Source of the DNA: Haematobia irritans
Lineage: Eukaryota; Arthropoda; Insecta; Diptera; Muscidae
Length of the DNA: 64,000 nucleotides
Assembly: GCF_050003625.1 (NCBI RefSeq)
Contig: NW_027445841.1
Location: forward strand, 124,001 to 188,000
Direction of reading: 5' to 3'
Of the stretch, positions 44,381 to 55,856 are shown piece after piece. The position numbers and the translations under genes are program-made. Within the stretch, counting starts at the first letter, position 1, and each line of letters opens with the position of its first letter. Below the pieces are notes generated by a model. The model had not been told where the DNA came from. It ran no database searches and saw nothing but the letters and a program-made list of their open reading frames with translations.

Positions 44381-45495
44381 CAAAATTTTATTTCTATAGA
44401 CATTTTGTCAAAATTTTTTCTATGGAAAATATTGTCAAAATTTTATTCTTATAGAATATACTGCCAAAATTTTATTTCTATAGAAACTTTTGTCAAAATG
44501 TTATGCCTATAGAAAATTTTGTCAACATTTTATTTCTATAGAAAATTTTGTCAAAATTTTATTTCTATAGAAAATTTTGTCGCAATTTTATTTCTATCGA
44601 AAATTTTGTCAACATTTTATTTTATGTTGTCAAAGTTTTATTTCTATATGAAATTTTGTCAAAATTTCATTTCTATAGAAAATGTTGTAGAAATTTTATT
44701 TATTATTGTTGTTTTTTGGCAGCATTTTATTGCTATAGGAAATTTTGTCAAAATGTTATTTCTATAGAAAAATGTTGTCAAAAATTTTTTTCTATAGAAT
44801 GTTTGGTCAAAATTTTATTTCTATAGAAAATTTTGTCAAAATTTTATTCCTATCGAAAATTTTATCACATTTTATTTATGTAGAAAATTTTGTCAAAAGT
44901 CTATTTCTATAGAAAATTTTGTAAAAATTTTATTTCTACAGAATTTTTTTTCAAAATTTTATTTCCATAGAAAATTTTGTCATAATTTTATTTCTATAGA
45001 AAATTTTGTCAACATTTTTTTTCTATATAAAGTTTTCTCAAAATTTTTTTTCTATATAAAGTTTTCTCAAAATTTTATTTCTATAGAAAATTTTGTCAAA
45101 ATTTTATTTTTTATAGAAACTTTTGTCAAGATTTTATTTCGACAGAAACTTTTGTCAAGATTTTATTTCGACAGAAAATTTTGTAAAAATTGTATTTCTA
45201 TAGAAATTTTGTCATAATTTTATTTCTATAGAAAATTTTGTAAAAATTTTATTTCTATAGAAAGTTTATTCAACATTTTTTTCTATATAAAGTTTTCTCA
45301 AAATTTTATTTCTATAGAAAATTTTGTCAAAATTTTATTTCTATAGAAAATTTTGTCAAAATTTTATTTCTATAGAAAATTTTGTCAAAATTTTATTTCT
45401 ATAGAAATTTTGTCAAAATTTTATTTTTTATAGAAACTTTTGTCAAGATTTTATTTTTACAGAAAATTTTGTAAAAATTTTATTTCTATAGAAAT
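44381..45495 (+). repeat. 29-bp minisatellite (array 4, right part)
   Basis: Continues array 4 to the exact edge of the LTR retrotransposon (TTTCTATAGAAAT followed by TGTACAATTCC). Contains a local duplication of TTTCTATATAAAGTTTTCTC-type units near 45020-45070. Confidence 0.88.
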
Positions 45496-45927
45496 TGTAC
45501 AATTCCGGGGATATTAGCTGGAATGGACTGTATTGATCAATTAAACTCCCGGAAAAGAAAATGAACAGAAAAAAAGGCAAAGATTCAGTTTCAGTGAAAT
45601 AATGGTAGTTTTATTCAGATAGCAGCGGCTTACCAGCTTGATGGTGATACACAAAGTGAAGTTAGAAATCAAAGGTCAATTCCGACATAGTGTTTTAGAA
45701 CATAAAAACAAAATTCGTAGATAAATGAATTCAATACAGAAAAGGACAAATATCTAAGTAAGTATTCAGAAAACTTCAGGGTTACCATCTTCTAAGTACA
45801 ATAGTATCTAATAATTCATTAATTCATATTATAATTCACAATTCATTTTAAAGAACAATTCAATTAAATGAATAATAGTTTAATAGTAATTCAAAGAAAA
45901 ATAATATTTGGGGAACGGAGTTCAACA
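45496..45927 (-). repeat. 3' LTR of the BEL/Pao element
   Basis: 432 bp, TG...CA bounded (TGTACAATTCC...GTTCAACA on the plus strand). Against the other LTR I see one single-base length difference (GTGAAATAATGG against GTGAATAATGG) and one substitution (TTTTATTCAG against TTTTACTCAG). Contains A/T-rich stretches typical of promoter and poly-A regions, but I cannot fix R and U5 by eye. Confidence 0.93.
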
Positions 45928-45945
45928 TCCCGCCCCCTTTGCAGG
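45928..45945 (-). promoter_or_regulatory. Polypurine tract
   Basis: On the minus strand, TGCAAAGGGGGCGGGA lies directly before the 3' LTR start TGTTGAAC, the position where plus-strand DNA synthesis is primed in LTR elements. Confidence 0.8.
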
Positions 45946-45953
45946 ATTGCAAT

Positions 45954-46772
45954 TTAATATCGACATACTCCAGATATTATCCAACCGAAGATGGAGCTTT
46001 GGGCAATCGGCTGTGTGGAAGAGGTTTGAACTAGTCCAGGGAGGATAATTCTAGAGAGCTGGTCGTTCGCTATGCATATTTCCACATTGCTAGGTTTGAA
46101 AAAATTGGGATCGGCTAAATTCGTCAGGTGGTCGTATATTTTTTGTAGTTTCTTCTCTGCGGTTGATTGCGGCAAGGCTGTACCTAAATTGGATCTCACA
46201 ACCCCAGTGACCTGTACTTTGGCGGCCGGATCGTGATACGATTGAAGGTTGATTGTACAATAAGTTTTTCCCTTTGTTACAGTTGTGCGAAGTCGTAAGC
46301 GATCTACCAGCGATTGAAGAATTACAGTCTCAACACCAGCAGAATTTAACAATAGCCTCGCTTTTTCCGGACCATTGGATGTCAAGACCCTAGCAAGAGC
46401 GGTGGGCATGAAGATGTGGGTCTTAGTACGCTGACTTAGCCGCTCATGTACTAATGGATCGGATCGTTTGTTGGAGTTTCGGGTAGCACTAGGTTTTTTC
46501 TGTAAGGTTGACTGTATTTTATGGGTAAACCGGTATCGAGTAACAGTGGAGATTCCATTTGACGTTGTTAGAGGTGTTGTTTTTCGGGACGAGTGAGCAC
46601 GATCAACAGAGCGCTTCATATGATCGTCAACGTGCAACATCGTATGATGATTATAATTACAGACCATACACGTTTTTCTTGATCGGCACCAGTCTCGAGT
46701 ATGAGAGGAACACAGACATCTGAAACAGAATCCTTTTTCTTTTACCGCACTTCTACGCTCAACAACGTCCAT
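45954..46772 (-). CDS. BEL/Pao third ORF: Gag zinc-knuckle + inactive protease-like protein
   Basis: 272 codons from the ATG at 46772. The same frame is open upstream to a splice-acceptor-like site at 46849, adding a further knuckle, CRVCHSRHFLKDC. The order matches the element's own Gag: CRVCHSRHFLKDC / 20 residues / CFRCLCSSHTRDWC / CMVCNYNHHTMLH, against [13 protein letters not shown] / 20 residues / [14 protein letters not shown] / [14 protein letters not shown] protease-like region follows (FMPTALARVL...ARLLLNSAGVETVI), with Asn143 where Gag-Pol has the catalytic Asp in AFIDQGSQ. It then has LADPNFFKP and IFGWIISG, as in Gag-Pol LADPNFYKP and EFGWILSG. I infer an RNA-binding accessory protein without protease activity. 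It has no relation to envelope proteins that I can see. Confidence 0.82.
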   Translation of the reverse strand: MDVVERRSAVKEKGFCFRCLCSSHTRDWCRSRKTCMVCNYNHHTMLHVDDHMKRSVDRAHSSRKTTPLTTSNGISTVTRYRFTHKIQSTLQKKPSATRNSNKRSDPLVHERLSQRTKTHIFMPTALARVLTSNGPEKARLLLNSAGVETVILQSLVDRLRLRTTVTKGKTYCTINLQSYHDPAAKVQVTGVVRSNLGTALPQSTAEKKLQKIYDHLTNLADPNFFKPSNVEICIANDQLSRIILPGLVQTSSTQPIAQSSIFGWIISGVCRY

Positions 46773-46848
46773 GCGATAGAAGACAGCACAATCTTTCAGA
46801 AAATGCCTGCTGTGGCAGACGCGGCACTTGGGTAACTTTGATAAAGGA

Positions 46849-46866
46849 CTGAAATTGTAAAGTTAT
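46849..46866 (-). promoter_or_regulatory. Candidate 3' splice site before the third ORF
   Basis: On the minus strand AATAACTTTACAATTTCAG runs into the open frame. It has a pyrimidine-rich stretch, AG at 46850-46849, and a TAA in the same frame just upstream. The third ORF is thus open exactly from the acceptor. This fits expression from a spliced subgenomic RNA. The donor is not identified; GGTAAG at 55230-55225 in the leader is one weak candidate. Confidence 0.55.
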
Positions 46867-46897
46867 TAGATTGTGAAGGAGAAAAAGCTATTAGGAA

Positions 46898-47401
46898 TTA
46901 GTTGGCAACTGGTAGAATACATAGTTTGACTAAGGGTCGTACTATTATCCCATTTAGGGTCCTTATTTCAGCAACACGAACTTTAGAATCAGAGCCGAAA
47001 TAAACCTTAGTAATGCGACCTAATCGCCATTCTGTAGGTGGTAAATTATCATCCTTAACTATTACAAAATCATTCTCTTTCAAATTGTTTTGCTCAGTTT
47101 TCCACTTATATCGACGTTGTAATTCAGTGATGTACTCATTTTTCCATCTTTTTGCGAAATGATTTTGAATGGTTTTCAGTCTCTGCCAACGGTTAAGTAA
47201 TGACATATTATCAGAGAATTCCTCTGGCACTGATGTTAAGGCGGCTCCTCTTAACAAATGTCCAGGAGTTAGTGGAATAAGATCCTCAGGGTTTTCACTT
47301 ATTAGAGAAAGAGGTCTAGAATTGAGTACACTTTCGATTCTAATCAGTAAAGTTGAGAATTCCTCATAAGTGTATTTCAGGTTGCCCGCTACTTTTCGCA
47401 A
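46898..47401 (-). CDS. BEL/Pao integrase C-terminal region
   Basis: 167 codons, frame-shifted relative to the preceding frame by a 28-bp duplication. Begins [20 protein letters not shown], continues with [10 protein letters not shown] and the C-terminal integrase region of BEL elements ([52 protein letters not shown]) and ends [11 protein letters not shown]. The ATG here is not a natural start; this is the end of pol. Confidence 0.88.
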   Translation of the reverse strand: MRKVAGNLKYTYEEFSTLLIRIESVLNSRPLSLISENPEDLIPLTPGHLLRGAALTSVPEEFSDNMSLLNRWQRLKTIQNHFAKRWKNEYITELQRRYKWKTEQNNLKENDFVIVKDDNLPPTEWRLGRITKVYFGSDSKVRVAEIRTLNGIIVRPLVKLCILPVAN

Positions 47402-49112
47402 ATTTCAGGTTGCCCGCTACTTTTCGCAAATGAGTCTTCATGCTTTTTACAGCAGCCTCCCACAAGCCTCCCATATGTGGTGCATGAGGAGGAATAAAAT
47501 GCCAATTAAATCCATGTATGTTGTATCGTTCAACTAAATGTTTTTCAGCCGATTTCAGAAACGCTTGGTATTCTCGGGTCAGAGCTCTACTCGCTCCAAC
47601 AAAATTCGTTCCGTTGTCAGAAAAAACTTTGTTTGGAAATCCCCTTCTCCCAACAAACCGATTAAAGGTTGCCATGAATGCCTCAGTTGACAAATCAGAA
47701 CATACCTCCAAATGAACAGCTCGAGTAGATAGACAGATGAAAACGGCAGCATATCCTTTCTGTATCTTAGCATTTCGTAATCTTGACGCTTTCAGTTCGA
47801 ATGGCCCCGCAAAATCTAACCCTGTGTTGGTGAATGGCAGCGAAAAAGTACACCTTTCGACAGGTAATGCAGCCATTATTTGATTTCGGATTCGCTGTTT
47901 GTATATAGTGCAGGTGCGACAGTTTTTAATACAAAAACGCACAGCATTTTTCAGCCGTATAATGTAGAACTCACTTCGAATAGCTCGCAACATACTTTGA
48001 TGCTCACCGTGCAAAAGAATCTTGTGAGTAAAATCAATTAATAGTTTACACAGCCTCGATTGTTCAGGAATAATTATCGGATACTTTTCATCGTAGGTTA
48101 GGTGTGCATTGGTTAAACGACCATTAACCCGCAGCAGTTTTTGATCATCCAAAAACGGATTTAAAGTTAATAATTTACTTTTGGAAGAAAGCGGTTGTTT
48201 GTTTTCAAGAGCACGGTATTCACCACAGTAATATCTAAGTTGAGCAAGTTTAATAAGTTGAAATTTTACAGTTTTAATTTCAATAGCAGTGATCAAATTG
48301 TTTGTCATATCCGACCAGTTCCGTTTTTGGCATTTTCTAATAAATCGATACATGAAACAGATGACGCGGAGTGCCCGACTGAAGGACGAAAATCTTTCCA
48401 GTATATCCTCAGTTTGGGTTTCAGTCTGAAGTGCAACTATTTTTCTTTCTAGACTTGGCTCTTTGAACGACGTGGGCTTTGGCCAGAACTCTGGTGGTTG
48501 GAGTAGCCATTTCGGGCCATGCCACCAGAGTGGATTGGAATTCAATTCCGCAGCAGTACATCCCCGTGTACCAATATCGGCAGGGTTTTCATTTGTGGGT
48601 ACATGCCTCCAGATGGCGTTTCCCACATTGTCCAAAATCTCAGATAACTTGTTGGCCACAAACGTTTTCCAGTGAAACGGTGGTTTACTCAACCAAGCCA
48701 AAGTGATTGTGGAATCAGACCACAAATAAATATCAGAAATGGACACCTTTAAATTTTGACAAACAGATTTTAATAATTTAGAAAGTAGTGCAGCCCCACA
48801 TAGTTCAAGTCTCGGCAAACTGACAGTTTTTAATGGCGCTACTTTGCTTTTCGAAGCAAGTAAATAAGCAGTTCTACAATTTCTTGAGGATAGTGTGCAA
48901 ATATAGATACAAGCGCAATATGCCTTCTCAGATGCATCACAAAATCCATGAATCTGAGTTGTCTTTTCAGGAGCGTAATGTATCCAGCGGGGAATTCTTA
49001 TTGATGCAATATCAGAAAAGTTGTTGATGAATAAATTCCATTTTTCCAATGAATGTGGCCTGACTTCTTCATCCCAGTCAGTACCATCAATCCATAACTG
49101 CTGTAGAAGCAT
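47364..49112 (-). CDS. BEL/Pao pol, RNase H and integrase part
   Basis: 582 codons. RNase [17 protein letters not shown] (Asp59), [11 protein letters not shown] (Glu103), [14 protein letters not shown] (Asp133). The integrase zinc-binding region has His363/His368-371 ([11 protein letters not shown]) and CIKNCRTC (Cys398, Cys401). Catalytic core: [10 protein letters not shown] (Asp433), [13 protein letters not shown] (Asp499), [12 protein letters not shown] (Glu552). The last residues ([12 protein letters not shown]) are read out of frame because of the 28-bp duplication. The first ATG is internal to pol: the true continuity is with the upstream Gag-PR-RT frame. Confidence 0.93.
   Translation of the reverse strand: MLLQQLWIDGTDWDEEVRPHSLEKWNLFINNFSDIASIRIPRWIHYAPEKTTQIHGFCDASEKAYCACIYICTLSSRNCRTAYLLASKSKVAPLKTVSLPRLELCGAALLSKLLKSVCQNLKVSISDIYLWSDSTITLAWLSKPPFHWKTFVANKLSEILDNVGNAIWRHVPTNENPADIGTRGCTAAELNSNPLWWHGPKWLLQPPEFWPKPTSFKEPSLERKIVALQTETQTEDILERFSSFSRALRVICFMYRFIRKCQKRNWSDMTNNLITAIEIKTVKFQLIKLAQLRYYCGEYRALENKQPLSSKSKLLTLNPFLDDQKLLRVNGRLTNAHLTYDEKYPIIIPEQSRLCKLLIDFTHKILLHGEHQSMLRAIRSEFYIIRLKNAVRFCIKNCRTCTIYKQRIRNQIMAALPVERCTFSLPFTNTGLDFAGPFELKASRLRNAKIQKGYAAVFICLSTRAVHLEVCSDLSTEAFMATFNRFVGRRGFPNKVFSDNGTNFVGASRALTREYQAFLKSAEKHLVERYNIHGFNWHFIPPHAPHMGGLWEAAVKSMKTHLRKVAGNLKFAKSSGQPEIHL
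47374..47429. repeat. 28-bp tandem duplication in integrase
   Basis: ATTTCAGGTTGCCCGCTAC... occurs at 47374-47401 and again, identical, at 47402-47429. 28 is not a multiple of three, so it breaks the integrase frame between KVAGNLKF and the downstream YTYEEFSTL. Confidence 0.92.
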
Positions 49113-49123
49113 TTTTGCTACAA

Positions 49124-52096
49124 TTACAACCGGAGCCGAACGATCGACAGTATTTTCCGTTTTGTTAGTGGAGCGGTAGGAACAGTTATATTTGCAACAC
49201 TGTAGTAAAAATTGTCAGCCATAGCATTCCACCGAATGCCTAAAGTCTTCGCCTCACTAGTATCCTCGAGTTTCAGAAATTCTTCGTGAAGAAGATCCTC
49301 GGGGGGAATGTTTTGGAGTATTTGGGAGTGATTAGCTGTTATTTTCTTCAGTGGAAAACCAGCTGTGTTCAGCAAATCAATCAATTGTCGCAGATAAGAT
49401 TCAGTTTCGGTCAGTGTATGTCCCCCTGAAAGTATATCGTCGACGTATATTTGATGCTTTAAAATGTTGGATGCATCGGGGTGGGAGGATTTTCCGTCCT
49501 CACTTAATAGTAAAAGTGTTCGTATTGCTAAATACGGAGCACAGTTTACCCCAAAAGTAACAGTTTTCAAACAGTAATCAGTAACTTCCTCTATTGGGGA
49601 ATTTCGAAATAGGATTCTTTGAAAATTCCTGTCATCTTCGTGTACATATATTTGGCGATACATTTTCTGTATATCACCATTAAATACGTATCTGAAAAAA
49701 CGCCAACGCAGTATTACGTTCATCAAATCATTTTGAAGTATGGGACCAGTATGTAAAATATCATTTAACGAAACCCCAGTAGACGTCCTCTTTGAGGCGT
49801 TAAATACAACCCTGACTTTCGTCGTGATTCTTTCAGATTTCACAACCGCGTGATGAGGTAGATAATATGAAAGATATCTTGAACCGTGGCAGATTTCCGT
49901 TGAAGTAGTGGGCTCCATGTGATCAAGTTCGAGATATTCTTTTAATACATTGCAATATTCTACAGCCAATTCAGGTGATTTCGTGAGAGTTTTCTCCATA
50001 TGAAAATATTGCCCCATCGCAGTCCTTCTCGACGATCCGAGCAATACATTGTCATGTAAATCATGGCGAAATGGTAATCTAACTAAAAATTTGCCGTCAG
50101 GTTGGCGAACAGTTGTATTCTTATAAAATTCCTCGCACCAAACATCAGCTTCAGATAAATGATTAGATGATGGAACCTCTTCAAATTCCCAAAACTTTCT
50201 TATCTCTTCGTTTAAATTATTAGAATTTGTTGCAAATGCTGCAAATGAAGACACACATCGAGTTTTTGAAGGACCGCTTAGAATCCAACCGAATTCAGTC
50301 TCTTGCGCCAGAAGATTGCCAGACACATTCTTTGTCACCCCAGACTTAAGAATAAATGGAATAACATCGCTTCCTATCAACATATCAATTGGTGCAGGTT
50401 TGTAAAAGTTCGGATCAGCTAAGTCGATTTCCCTTAAAGCCGACCAATCGGAAACGCGGGTTGGACAAGACGGCATCAATTGATTCAAATTTGTAATTAC
50501 CACAGCCGTCGCTCGAAGTTCAAAATCAGATTTTCGAGATCTCATCACTAAGTTGCACAGTTTTGAAGAATTCTCCAATACAGTTCCCCCTAATCCTGAA
50601 ATTGTCGTGTAGCCCTTTTTCGTTGGTATTGAATATTTGTTGATAATTCTACTTGATATAAATGATTCCTGCGACCCCTGGTCAATAAAAGCTCGAATCG
50701 TGAATTTGGATCCCATATGTTCCAAATCTATCAACGCAGTTGGCAGAATAGTGCAATCCCCAGAATGAGTAAAATTTGTCTGAACAAATGAGATTGGGGT
50801 CGAATATGCCGCAGTTGAAGTGGATGGCTGATCAGCCTGTGTATCAACATGATATGTCGAAATGTGTGTTGGTTGTTCTCTTTGATCCACTTCTTGAGAC
50901 AGATTGTTACCAGACTCAGGATGTAACAATGTGTGATGTGATTGTTGACATTTTTGACAATGGTGCTCACTTCTGCAATTTTGAGTGTTATGCCCATACG
51001 ACAAACAATTCTCACAAATCTTGTTGACAGTTACAAATTTCCTCCTTTGTGGAATTTTCCAAGACATGAATTTAGGGCAAGTTCGTAGCGAATGATCTTT
51101 CTTACAGGCTTTGCAAGGCTTAAAATTTCGCTCAGTTTTAGCATGATAAGTCTGGGATTTCTGAGAAGCTGCCGGAGGATTTGAAGGTTTTCTCATATCC
51201 GAAATAGATTCTAACATGCTGAGTCTTTTCGTGATGAAGTCATCGAGCTGACCCCAAGATGGCATTTGCTTGTGATCAGTTAACGAATTCTCCCAAGCAG
51301 TCAAGGTGTCATCTGGAAGTCTTGAGGACATCCAGTATACCAGTATTGGATCCCACGAAATAACAGCAATATTATATGTTTTGAGAACCGACAAACAATT
51401 ATTCATAGTATACTGTAAATTTCTAAGAGCCCTCCCCTTTTCAGTTGTAACCCGCTCAGTTTCAAATATTTTTCGAAGTTGTTGGTTAATGAGTATGCGC
51501 TTATTTTCGTAACGTTGTTGCAGTGCATCCCAAGCCAACATGAAATTATCATCAGTCAGAGCGAATTGTTTCACAATTTGATTCGCTTCGCCTCGCGTTT
51601 TTGCTCTCAAGTGGAACAGCTTTTGTGCAGGAGACAGTTTAGGATGTTTAATATAAATGGCAGAGAACATATCTCTAAAACTGGGCCACTTGTCATAACC
51701 CCCACTAAATAGTTCAGTATCGCAAGGGGGGACCTTTACCGAATACCCAGTGCTATCCGACAGAATGTTCTCGGATTGTGCAGCTGGTCGTAATGATTTT
51801 TCTAATTTGTGTCTCTCAATATCGATTAAGTCAAGTATCGAAGTCTTACACACTTTGTAAGACCTGCACGATTCATTAAATTTCATGTGAATCGATTCAC
51901 GTTCATCCTTGGAGTGTTTTTCCTCAGTGGTCATTTCATCCTCATACACTTGAGTTAAGGTGCGCCAACGACGTTCCAGATCATCTAGATCAACCCTCAA
52001 ACTCGAAAGTGTATGTTCTGAAACATCAGTTGCCGCAAAATTTGCACAGTAGGTGACCAACTGATCAGAAAAGAAAATGAACTTCTGAGACGACAT
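49124..52096 (-). CDS. BEL/Pao gag-protease-reverse transcriptase
   Basis: 990 codons from an ATG in good context (CATCACAATGTCG). Gag: coiled N-terminus, capsid-like region around 120-290 ([16 protein letters not shown]), zinc knuckles at 328-392. Protease: [12 protein letters not shown] with Asp472. [11 protein letters not shown] near 762, [11 protein letters not shown] (Asp808), TFGVNCAPY, and [11 protein letters not shown] (Asp886, Asp887). The frame ends early at [12 protein letters not shown]. The next frame starts at APVVIVAKM, so the short FDP.GL-type segment normally present in Pao/BEL elements is deleted and the phase is lost at about 49130. Expected to make Gag, PR and most of RT but no intact Pol. 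Confidence 0.95.
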   Translation of the reverse strand: MSSQKFIFFSDQLVTYCANFAATDVSEHTLSSLRVDLDDLERRWRTLTQVYEDEMTTEEKHSKDERESIHMKFNESCRSYKVCKTSILDLIDIERHKLEKSLRPAAQSENILSDSTGYSVKVPPCDTELFSGGYDKWPSFRDMFSAIYIKHPKLSPAQKLFHLRAKTRGEANQIVKQFALTDDNFMLAWDALQQRYENKRILINQQLRKIFETERVTTEKGRALRNLQYTMNNCLSVLKTYNIAVISWDPILVYWMSSRLPDDTLTAWENSLTDHKQMPSWGQLDDFITKRLSMLESISDMRKPSNPPAASQKSQTYHAKTERNFKPCKACKKDHSLRTCPKFMSWKIPQRRKFVTVNKICENCLSYGHNTQNCRSEHHCQKCQQSHHTLLHPESGNNLSQEVDQREQPTHISTYHVDTQADQPSTSTAAYSTPISFVQTNFTHSGDCTILPTALIDLEHMGSKFTIRAFIDQGSQESFISSRIINKYSIPTKKGYTTISGLGGTVLENSSKLCNLVMRSRKSDFELRATAVVITNLNQLMPSCPTRVSDWSALREIDLADPNFYKPAPIDMLIGSDVIPFILKSGVTKNVSGNLLAQETEFGWILSGPSKTRCVSSFAAFATNSNNLNEEIRKFWEFEEVPSSNHLSEADVWCEEFYKNTTVRQPDGKFLVRLPFRHDLHDNVLLGSSRRTAMGQYFHMEKTLTKSPELAVEYCNVLKEYLELDHMEPTTSTEICHGSRYLSYYLPHHAVVKSERITTKVRVVFNASKRTSTGVSLNDILHTGPILQNDLMNVILRWRFFRYVFNGDIQKMYRQIYVHEDDRNFQRILFRNSPIEEVTDYCLKTVTFGVNCAPYLAIRTLLLLSEDGKSSHPDASNILKHQIYVDDILSGGHTLTETESYLRQLIDLLNTAGFPLKKITANHSQILQNIPPEDLLHEEFLKLEDTSEAKTLGIRWNAMADNFYYSVANITVPTAPLTKRKILSIVRLRL

Positions 52097-52259
52097 TGTG
52101 ATGAAGTTATAAAAAAAAATATATATATATATAAGACAATCGCGACAAACTTATTATGTTAAAAACCAAAATAAAGTCAGCCAAAACTTCCAAATCCAAT
52201 TAATATTTCAAACTCCAATTTCCCGTAAGTAATAAATGATTATATATATTAAACAGATG

Positions 52260-52520
52260 GTAAATGAACAGTCTCAATTGTTCTTGAATAATTCCCATAC
52301 AACGTTATGTAAATCAGTGAACAGTTTTCAGTTCCACAAGAACAATTGAAATACAGCGTTATGTAAATCAATGAACAGTTTTCAGTTCCAGACGAACAAT
52401 TTCAGTTAAATGTTATGAAAATCAGTAAACAGTTTTAGTTCCCCAGGAACAATTTTAATAATATTCTATGTTATCAGAGTTTCAGTTCCACAGGAACACT
52501 TTTAATAGAACATGATGTAA
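52260..52520. repeat. Degenerate ~58-bp tandem repeats upstream of gag
   Basis: About four units of the form GTTATGTAAATCAGTGAACAG followed by TTTTCAGTTCCACAAGAACAAT, with GTTCC...GGAAC/AAGAAC half-palindromes. They lie within 450 bp upstream of the gag ATG on the minus strand. They could be regulatory or structural RNA elements. Confidence 0.75.
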
Positions 52521-53165
52521 TGTCCCGAATGTACAGTGACCTCACATACCAAATAAAGTAATTCAATTAAGCCTGCAGAAACTCAAATACTCCAGCTCCA
52601 CATCGTAAGTCTAAATCGTGAAAGCAAGTATTTCTCCAAACCAACTGTGTATGTGGTTGTGTATACGTGAGTTCAAAAGACGAGAGAACAAATATCTCTC
52701 CACTTGTATATGTGTCCAAATGTTGGCCAATCGTGAGAAATAACGTACAATTTCACATAGGCGAAAAATGTCAAGTCCCAGCAGCTCTGTAAACTGGTCG
52801 TTAATGAAAAATGTTTCTCTTCCCCGTTAATGGAATGTTTCTCGTGTCATCTCTCAACGCCGATAGGCTACCAACAATCCAACGTATTCGTTATAATTTA
52901 AATATTATATTCACTCTAAACCTCTTCTACGAAGTTGGAATGGCTAGGTACCAGTAGAATTCCCAAATTCAATTCGGCCAATTAATAAAATATATTCAAA
53001 AAAAAATTTCGAAATCCCCAAACTATGGAATGGGTGTCGAGCAGTAAAATTCTCAAATTTAACTAAACTAGTCAAACTTTAAGCAATATATTTCACAAAT
53101 CGAATAGCCTTATTAGCGTAATTCTGAGTATATAGAATCAATCTCATGTTATGCCAGTTGATTCA

Positions 53166-53750
53166 GTACACACAAAAAAAAAGTTTACTTGGATTCAAAG
53201 ATTGTGACCTTCCCTTAAGGATTTTGGTATTGATTCCGAGCCAACGATGCGGCTTCTTTAAATAAAGAAATTTTTTTAGTACCTATCTGGCATCAAATCT
53301 AGGAGCAATAAAATTAAAATTGGGTACAGATCTCATTCATCGAATTTTTATCCTCTTCTTGCGATATATTAATAAAGGTATTTATGTACAAGCAAATTTC
53401 AATTTTAAATCCAAATTATGCCAGGTATTTCAATTGAAATTTAAAAATTTAATATGTCAGTTGAGTTAAAGACAATTTCTTTAAATTGAAATGTTTTCCT
53501 TTATTTTAAGGAAAATTTGCCTTACTTCAAAGATCTAAAACTTCAGCAGAGAGACACAAAATTTCAAGATTTGTGTCCTAAATTTAATGAAAAAAAAAAT
53601 TTTAAGCAAGGATTATAAACATTTCATTTAATTAAAATATCACTATTTTAAAGAATTTTGTCCTTAACTTTGGATAAATTCCGATTCCTAAAATTTAAGT
53701 TGCATTATTTTCCATATTAGGACAATATTTTTTTTTTTTTTTCAGTGTAT
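53166..53750 (+). mobile_element. Family D MITE-like element in the retrotransposon leader
   Basis: Starts GTACACACAAAAAAAAAG, ends TTTTTTTCAGTGTAT, interior TTAAGGATTTTGGTATTGATTCCGAGCC as in 12071-12398. About 585 bp, the longest copy in the window. Confidence 0.75.
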
Positions 53751-54717
53751 CCAAACCTAGACCGTACAAACACTTTTCTCTCCCTTGAGCCGTTCGTCTG
53801 TGAGAACAAATATCAGCATATAACCCCGTAAGAATTATAAAACCAATTCACGATTGTCAACTCGTTTGTGAAGAATAACGTGTGAAAATTGTGTCATTGC
53901 ACAAATATATTCCCACAAAATGTCGATGTAAACCTCTGCAGTTGTTCCATGCGAATGTTCTGTACATACAGTATAACAATTCCACGTGCAAAAAAAAATC
54001 GCCAAAGTTCAGTGCTTAACATATGTGTGCTAATAAAGATGTTCGCATAACATGATGTCTAATCACAATCGCTGATGAGAATTAATACTATGCTATATGT
54101 CCCGAACAGAGATGGGAAACAATTCTCACAAACAGCACTTTCAGCAATAGGACTAATGCAAATAATTTGAAAGATTTCAACTCTCGAATAGAACCAATTG
54201 CTTGTACAATCAGCAAACTCACAATCATGTATAAATACACGGTATAGTCACTTCGCTGTTAGCCAGGTTAAATATGATCGAATATGTCCGATGAACACTG
54301 ATAAAATGTTTCCTACTCCCAGCAAAGGAAGCAATAAAGGTATTCACTCCAAAAAGTAAATTTGGTATGTAAGAGATATAGTTCAATTCACCAATAATTA
54401 TGTATATTCAATACATTCAAAAAATCCAATCTTTAGAACAAATATATCAATCTCAATACACTGTATTGCGGTCCTGATTTCTTGCTCCATGAACACAAAA
54501 AAAGGTCATGTAAACTTCCATTATAAACCATATGGAGTTGGCCTGATACGGCCATCACGCAATACCCAAACTGTCGTCGTAATACTCAAATGTGACGTTC
54601 GGTGAATCAATATCCAAGAGTATCTCCCTCAGACTCCGTTTCTTCTCCAAAAAAATTTGCTATGCACTAGTTAAAAGAAAGTTCAAAGGTCCAGCTAGAT
54701 CTCAGTCTATACTCTCG

Positions 54718-54978
54718 GCACTACAGTAAACCCACCAGGAAAGATAACTTTCCATTAATTTTAGAAAATTTTGAACTTTCTTAGAAAATTTTAACTAAAC
54801 CGTATTACAAGCGCTGGCATCACTCCGATATGATAAAAATAAGTAAATATTTTCCGACAATTTGAAGAAAATTTATTAGACAGTTTTTTCACTTATTAAA
54901 GAGAATTTTGTAGTTTGATTGAAAATCTTGGATTTAAAATTTGCAGGAATGCCTTTAGTGACATACGAAGTTCTTGAT
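54718..54978 (+). repeat. Family G repeat in the retrotransposon leader
   Basis: CACTACAGTAAACCCACCAGG through GACATACGAAGTTC matches 13354-13625 in block order, at roughly 75-80% identity by eye. Confidence 0.65.
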
Positions 54979-55203
54979 TTTTTGTTTTTTTTCGATTTTG
55001 GTAAAATTTACAAATTTAAAGAAATAGTGAAACTTTATGCTTTATTTGATGTGCATTAAACGCTCGTATCAAACGTTAAAAACAAATCTCCGTGACATAT
55101 GTTCTCCCCAGTGTACGGTTCTAAAGTACCCGTAGAATCGTCTCAGAGTGTCTGGACTCTCTACTTCAATTTTTGATATCATAAATGGCAACAATATAAC
55201 AAT

Positions 55204-55856
55204 GTGCAACAGACTCACCATTTGCTTACCAGTCTGCCCTTTTCCACCAGCGATATGTCTTTGGGCATGTTCCAAATGCACCGTTATAGAATATTCGACG
55301 ATTCCTTCCTTACTCTTTGTCCCAAATCAAAAGGCAAGCAAATTCCACCTCAACAGGTAAACAAAACCATCCAAGTCACAAGCCAATCTCTTCCACCAAG
55401 CAATAGTATATTTCCTTTATTTATTTATAACCACCACAATTATCGAATTTTCAAAATTCCTCCAGAATATTTGCAATTTAATCTTTCCACAATATTCTCA
55501 CTTCATCGACTTTTTGATTTCCTCAGATATAATAATTTTCAATTAATTAACCACATGTGTCATCCTCACGTGAACCATTCTCAACTGCAATAATGATGAA
55601 TCGGCCCTTCGTATGCCTAATCTTTTCTCTATCCACAGTTACCATAAGCAAAACGAGTATGAGCAAGCTAGTACACCGACATACGAACAGCGATGCCCCA
55701 TTGCACACAATATGCGGGGACAACTTTCAACCAAATGATGTTACCTATCAAGAGTTTAATTTATGTCATATGAACTTAAGCCAAACTATAGAAAATTATC
55801 ATTATCTTTTCCCCAATATTATTTCTCCGTATTCTCCAAGCTTATCTCATATATAA
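55204..55856 (+). other. Antisense open frames in the retrotransposon leader
   Basis: Two overlapping plus-strand frames, 55204-55593 (129 codons, MQQTHHLLTSLPFSTSDM...) and 55557-55856 (99 codons, MSSSREPFSTAIMMNRPF...), offset by one phase. Together they leave 650 bp largely free of stops in an AT-rich area, opposite to gag-pol. Rich in His, Ser, Phe and Asn; the second has a hydrophobic stretch near its start (FVCLIFSLSTVTI). I recognise no family. It may be a remnant of captured sequence or chance. Confidence 0.3.

Noticed and set aside
45954..46772. Envelope gene in the BEL/Pao element
   Set aside because: The frame has zinc knuckles and a protease-like region, with no signal peptide, furin-type site or membrane anchor visible.
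48195..51712. Plus-strand frames of 64-85 codons opposite pol
   Set aside because: They are shadows of the strongly supported minus-strand gag-pol frames.
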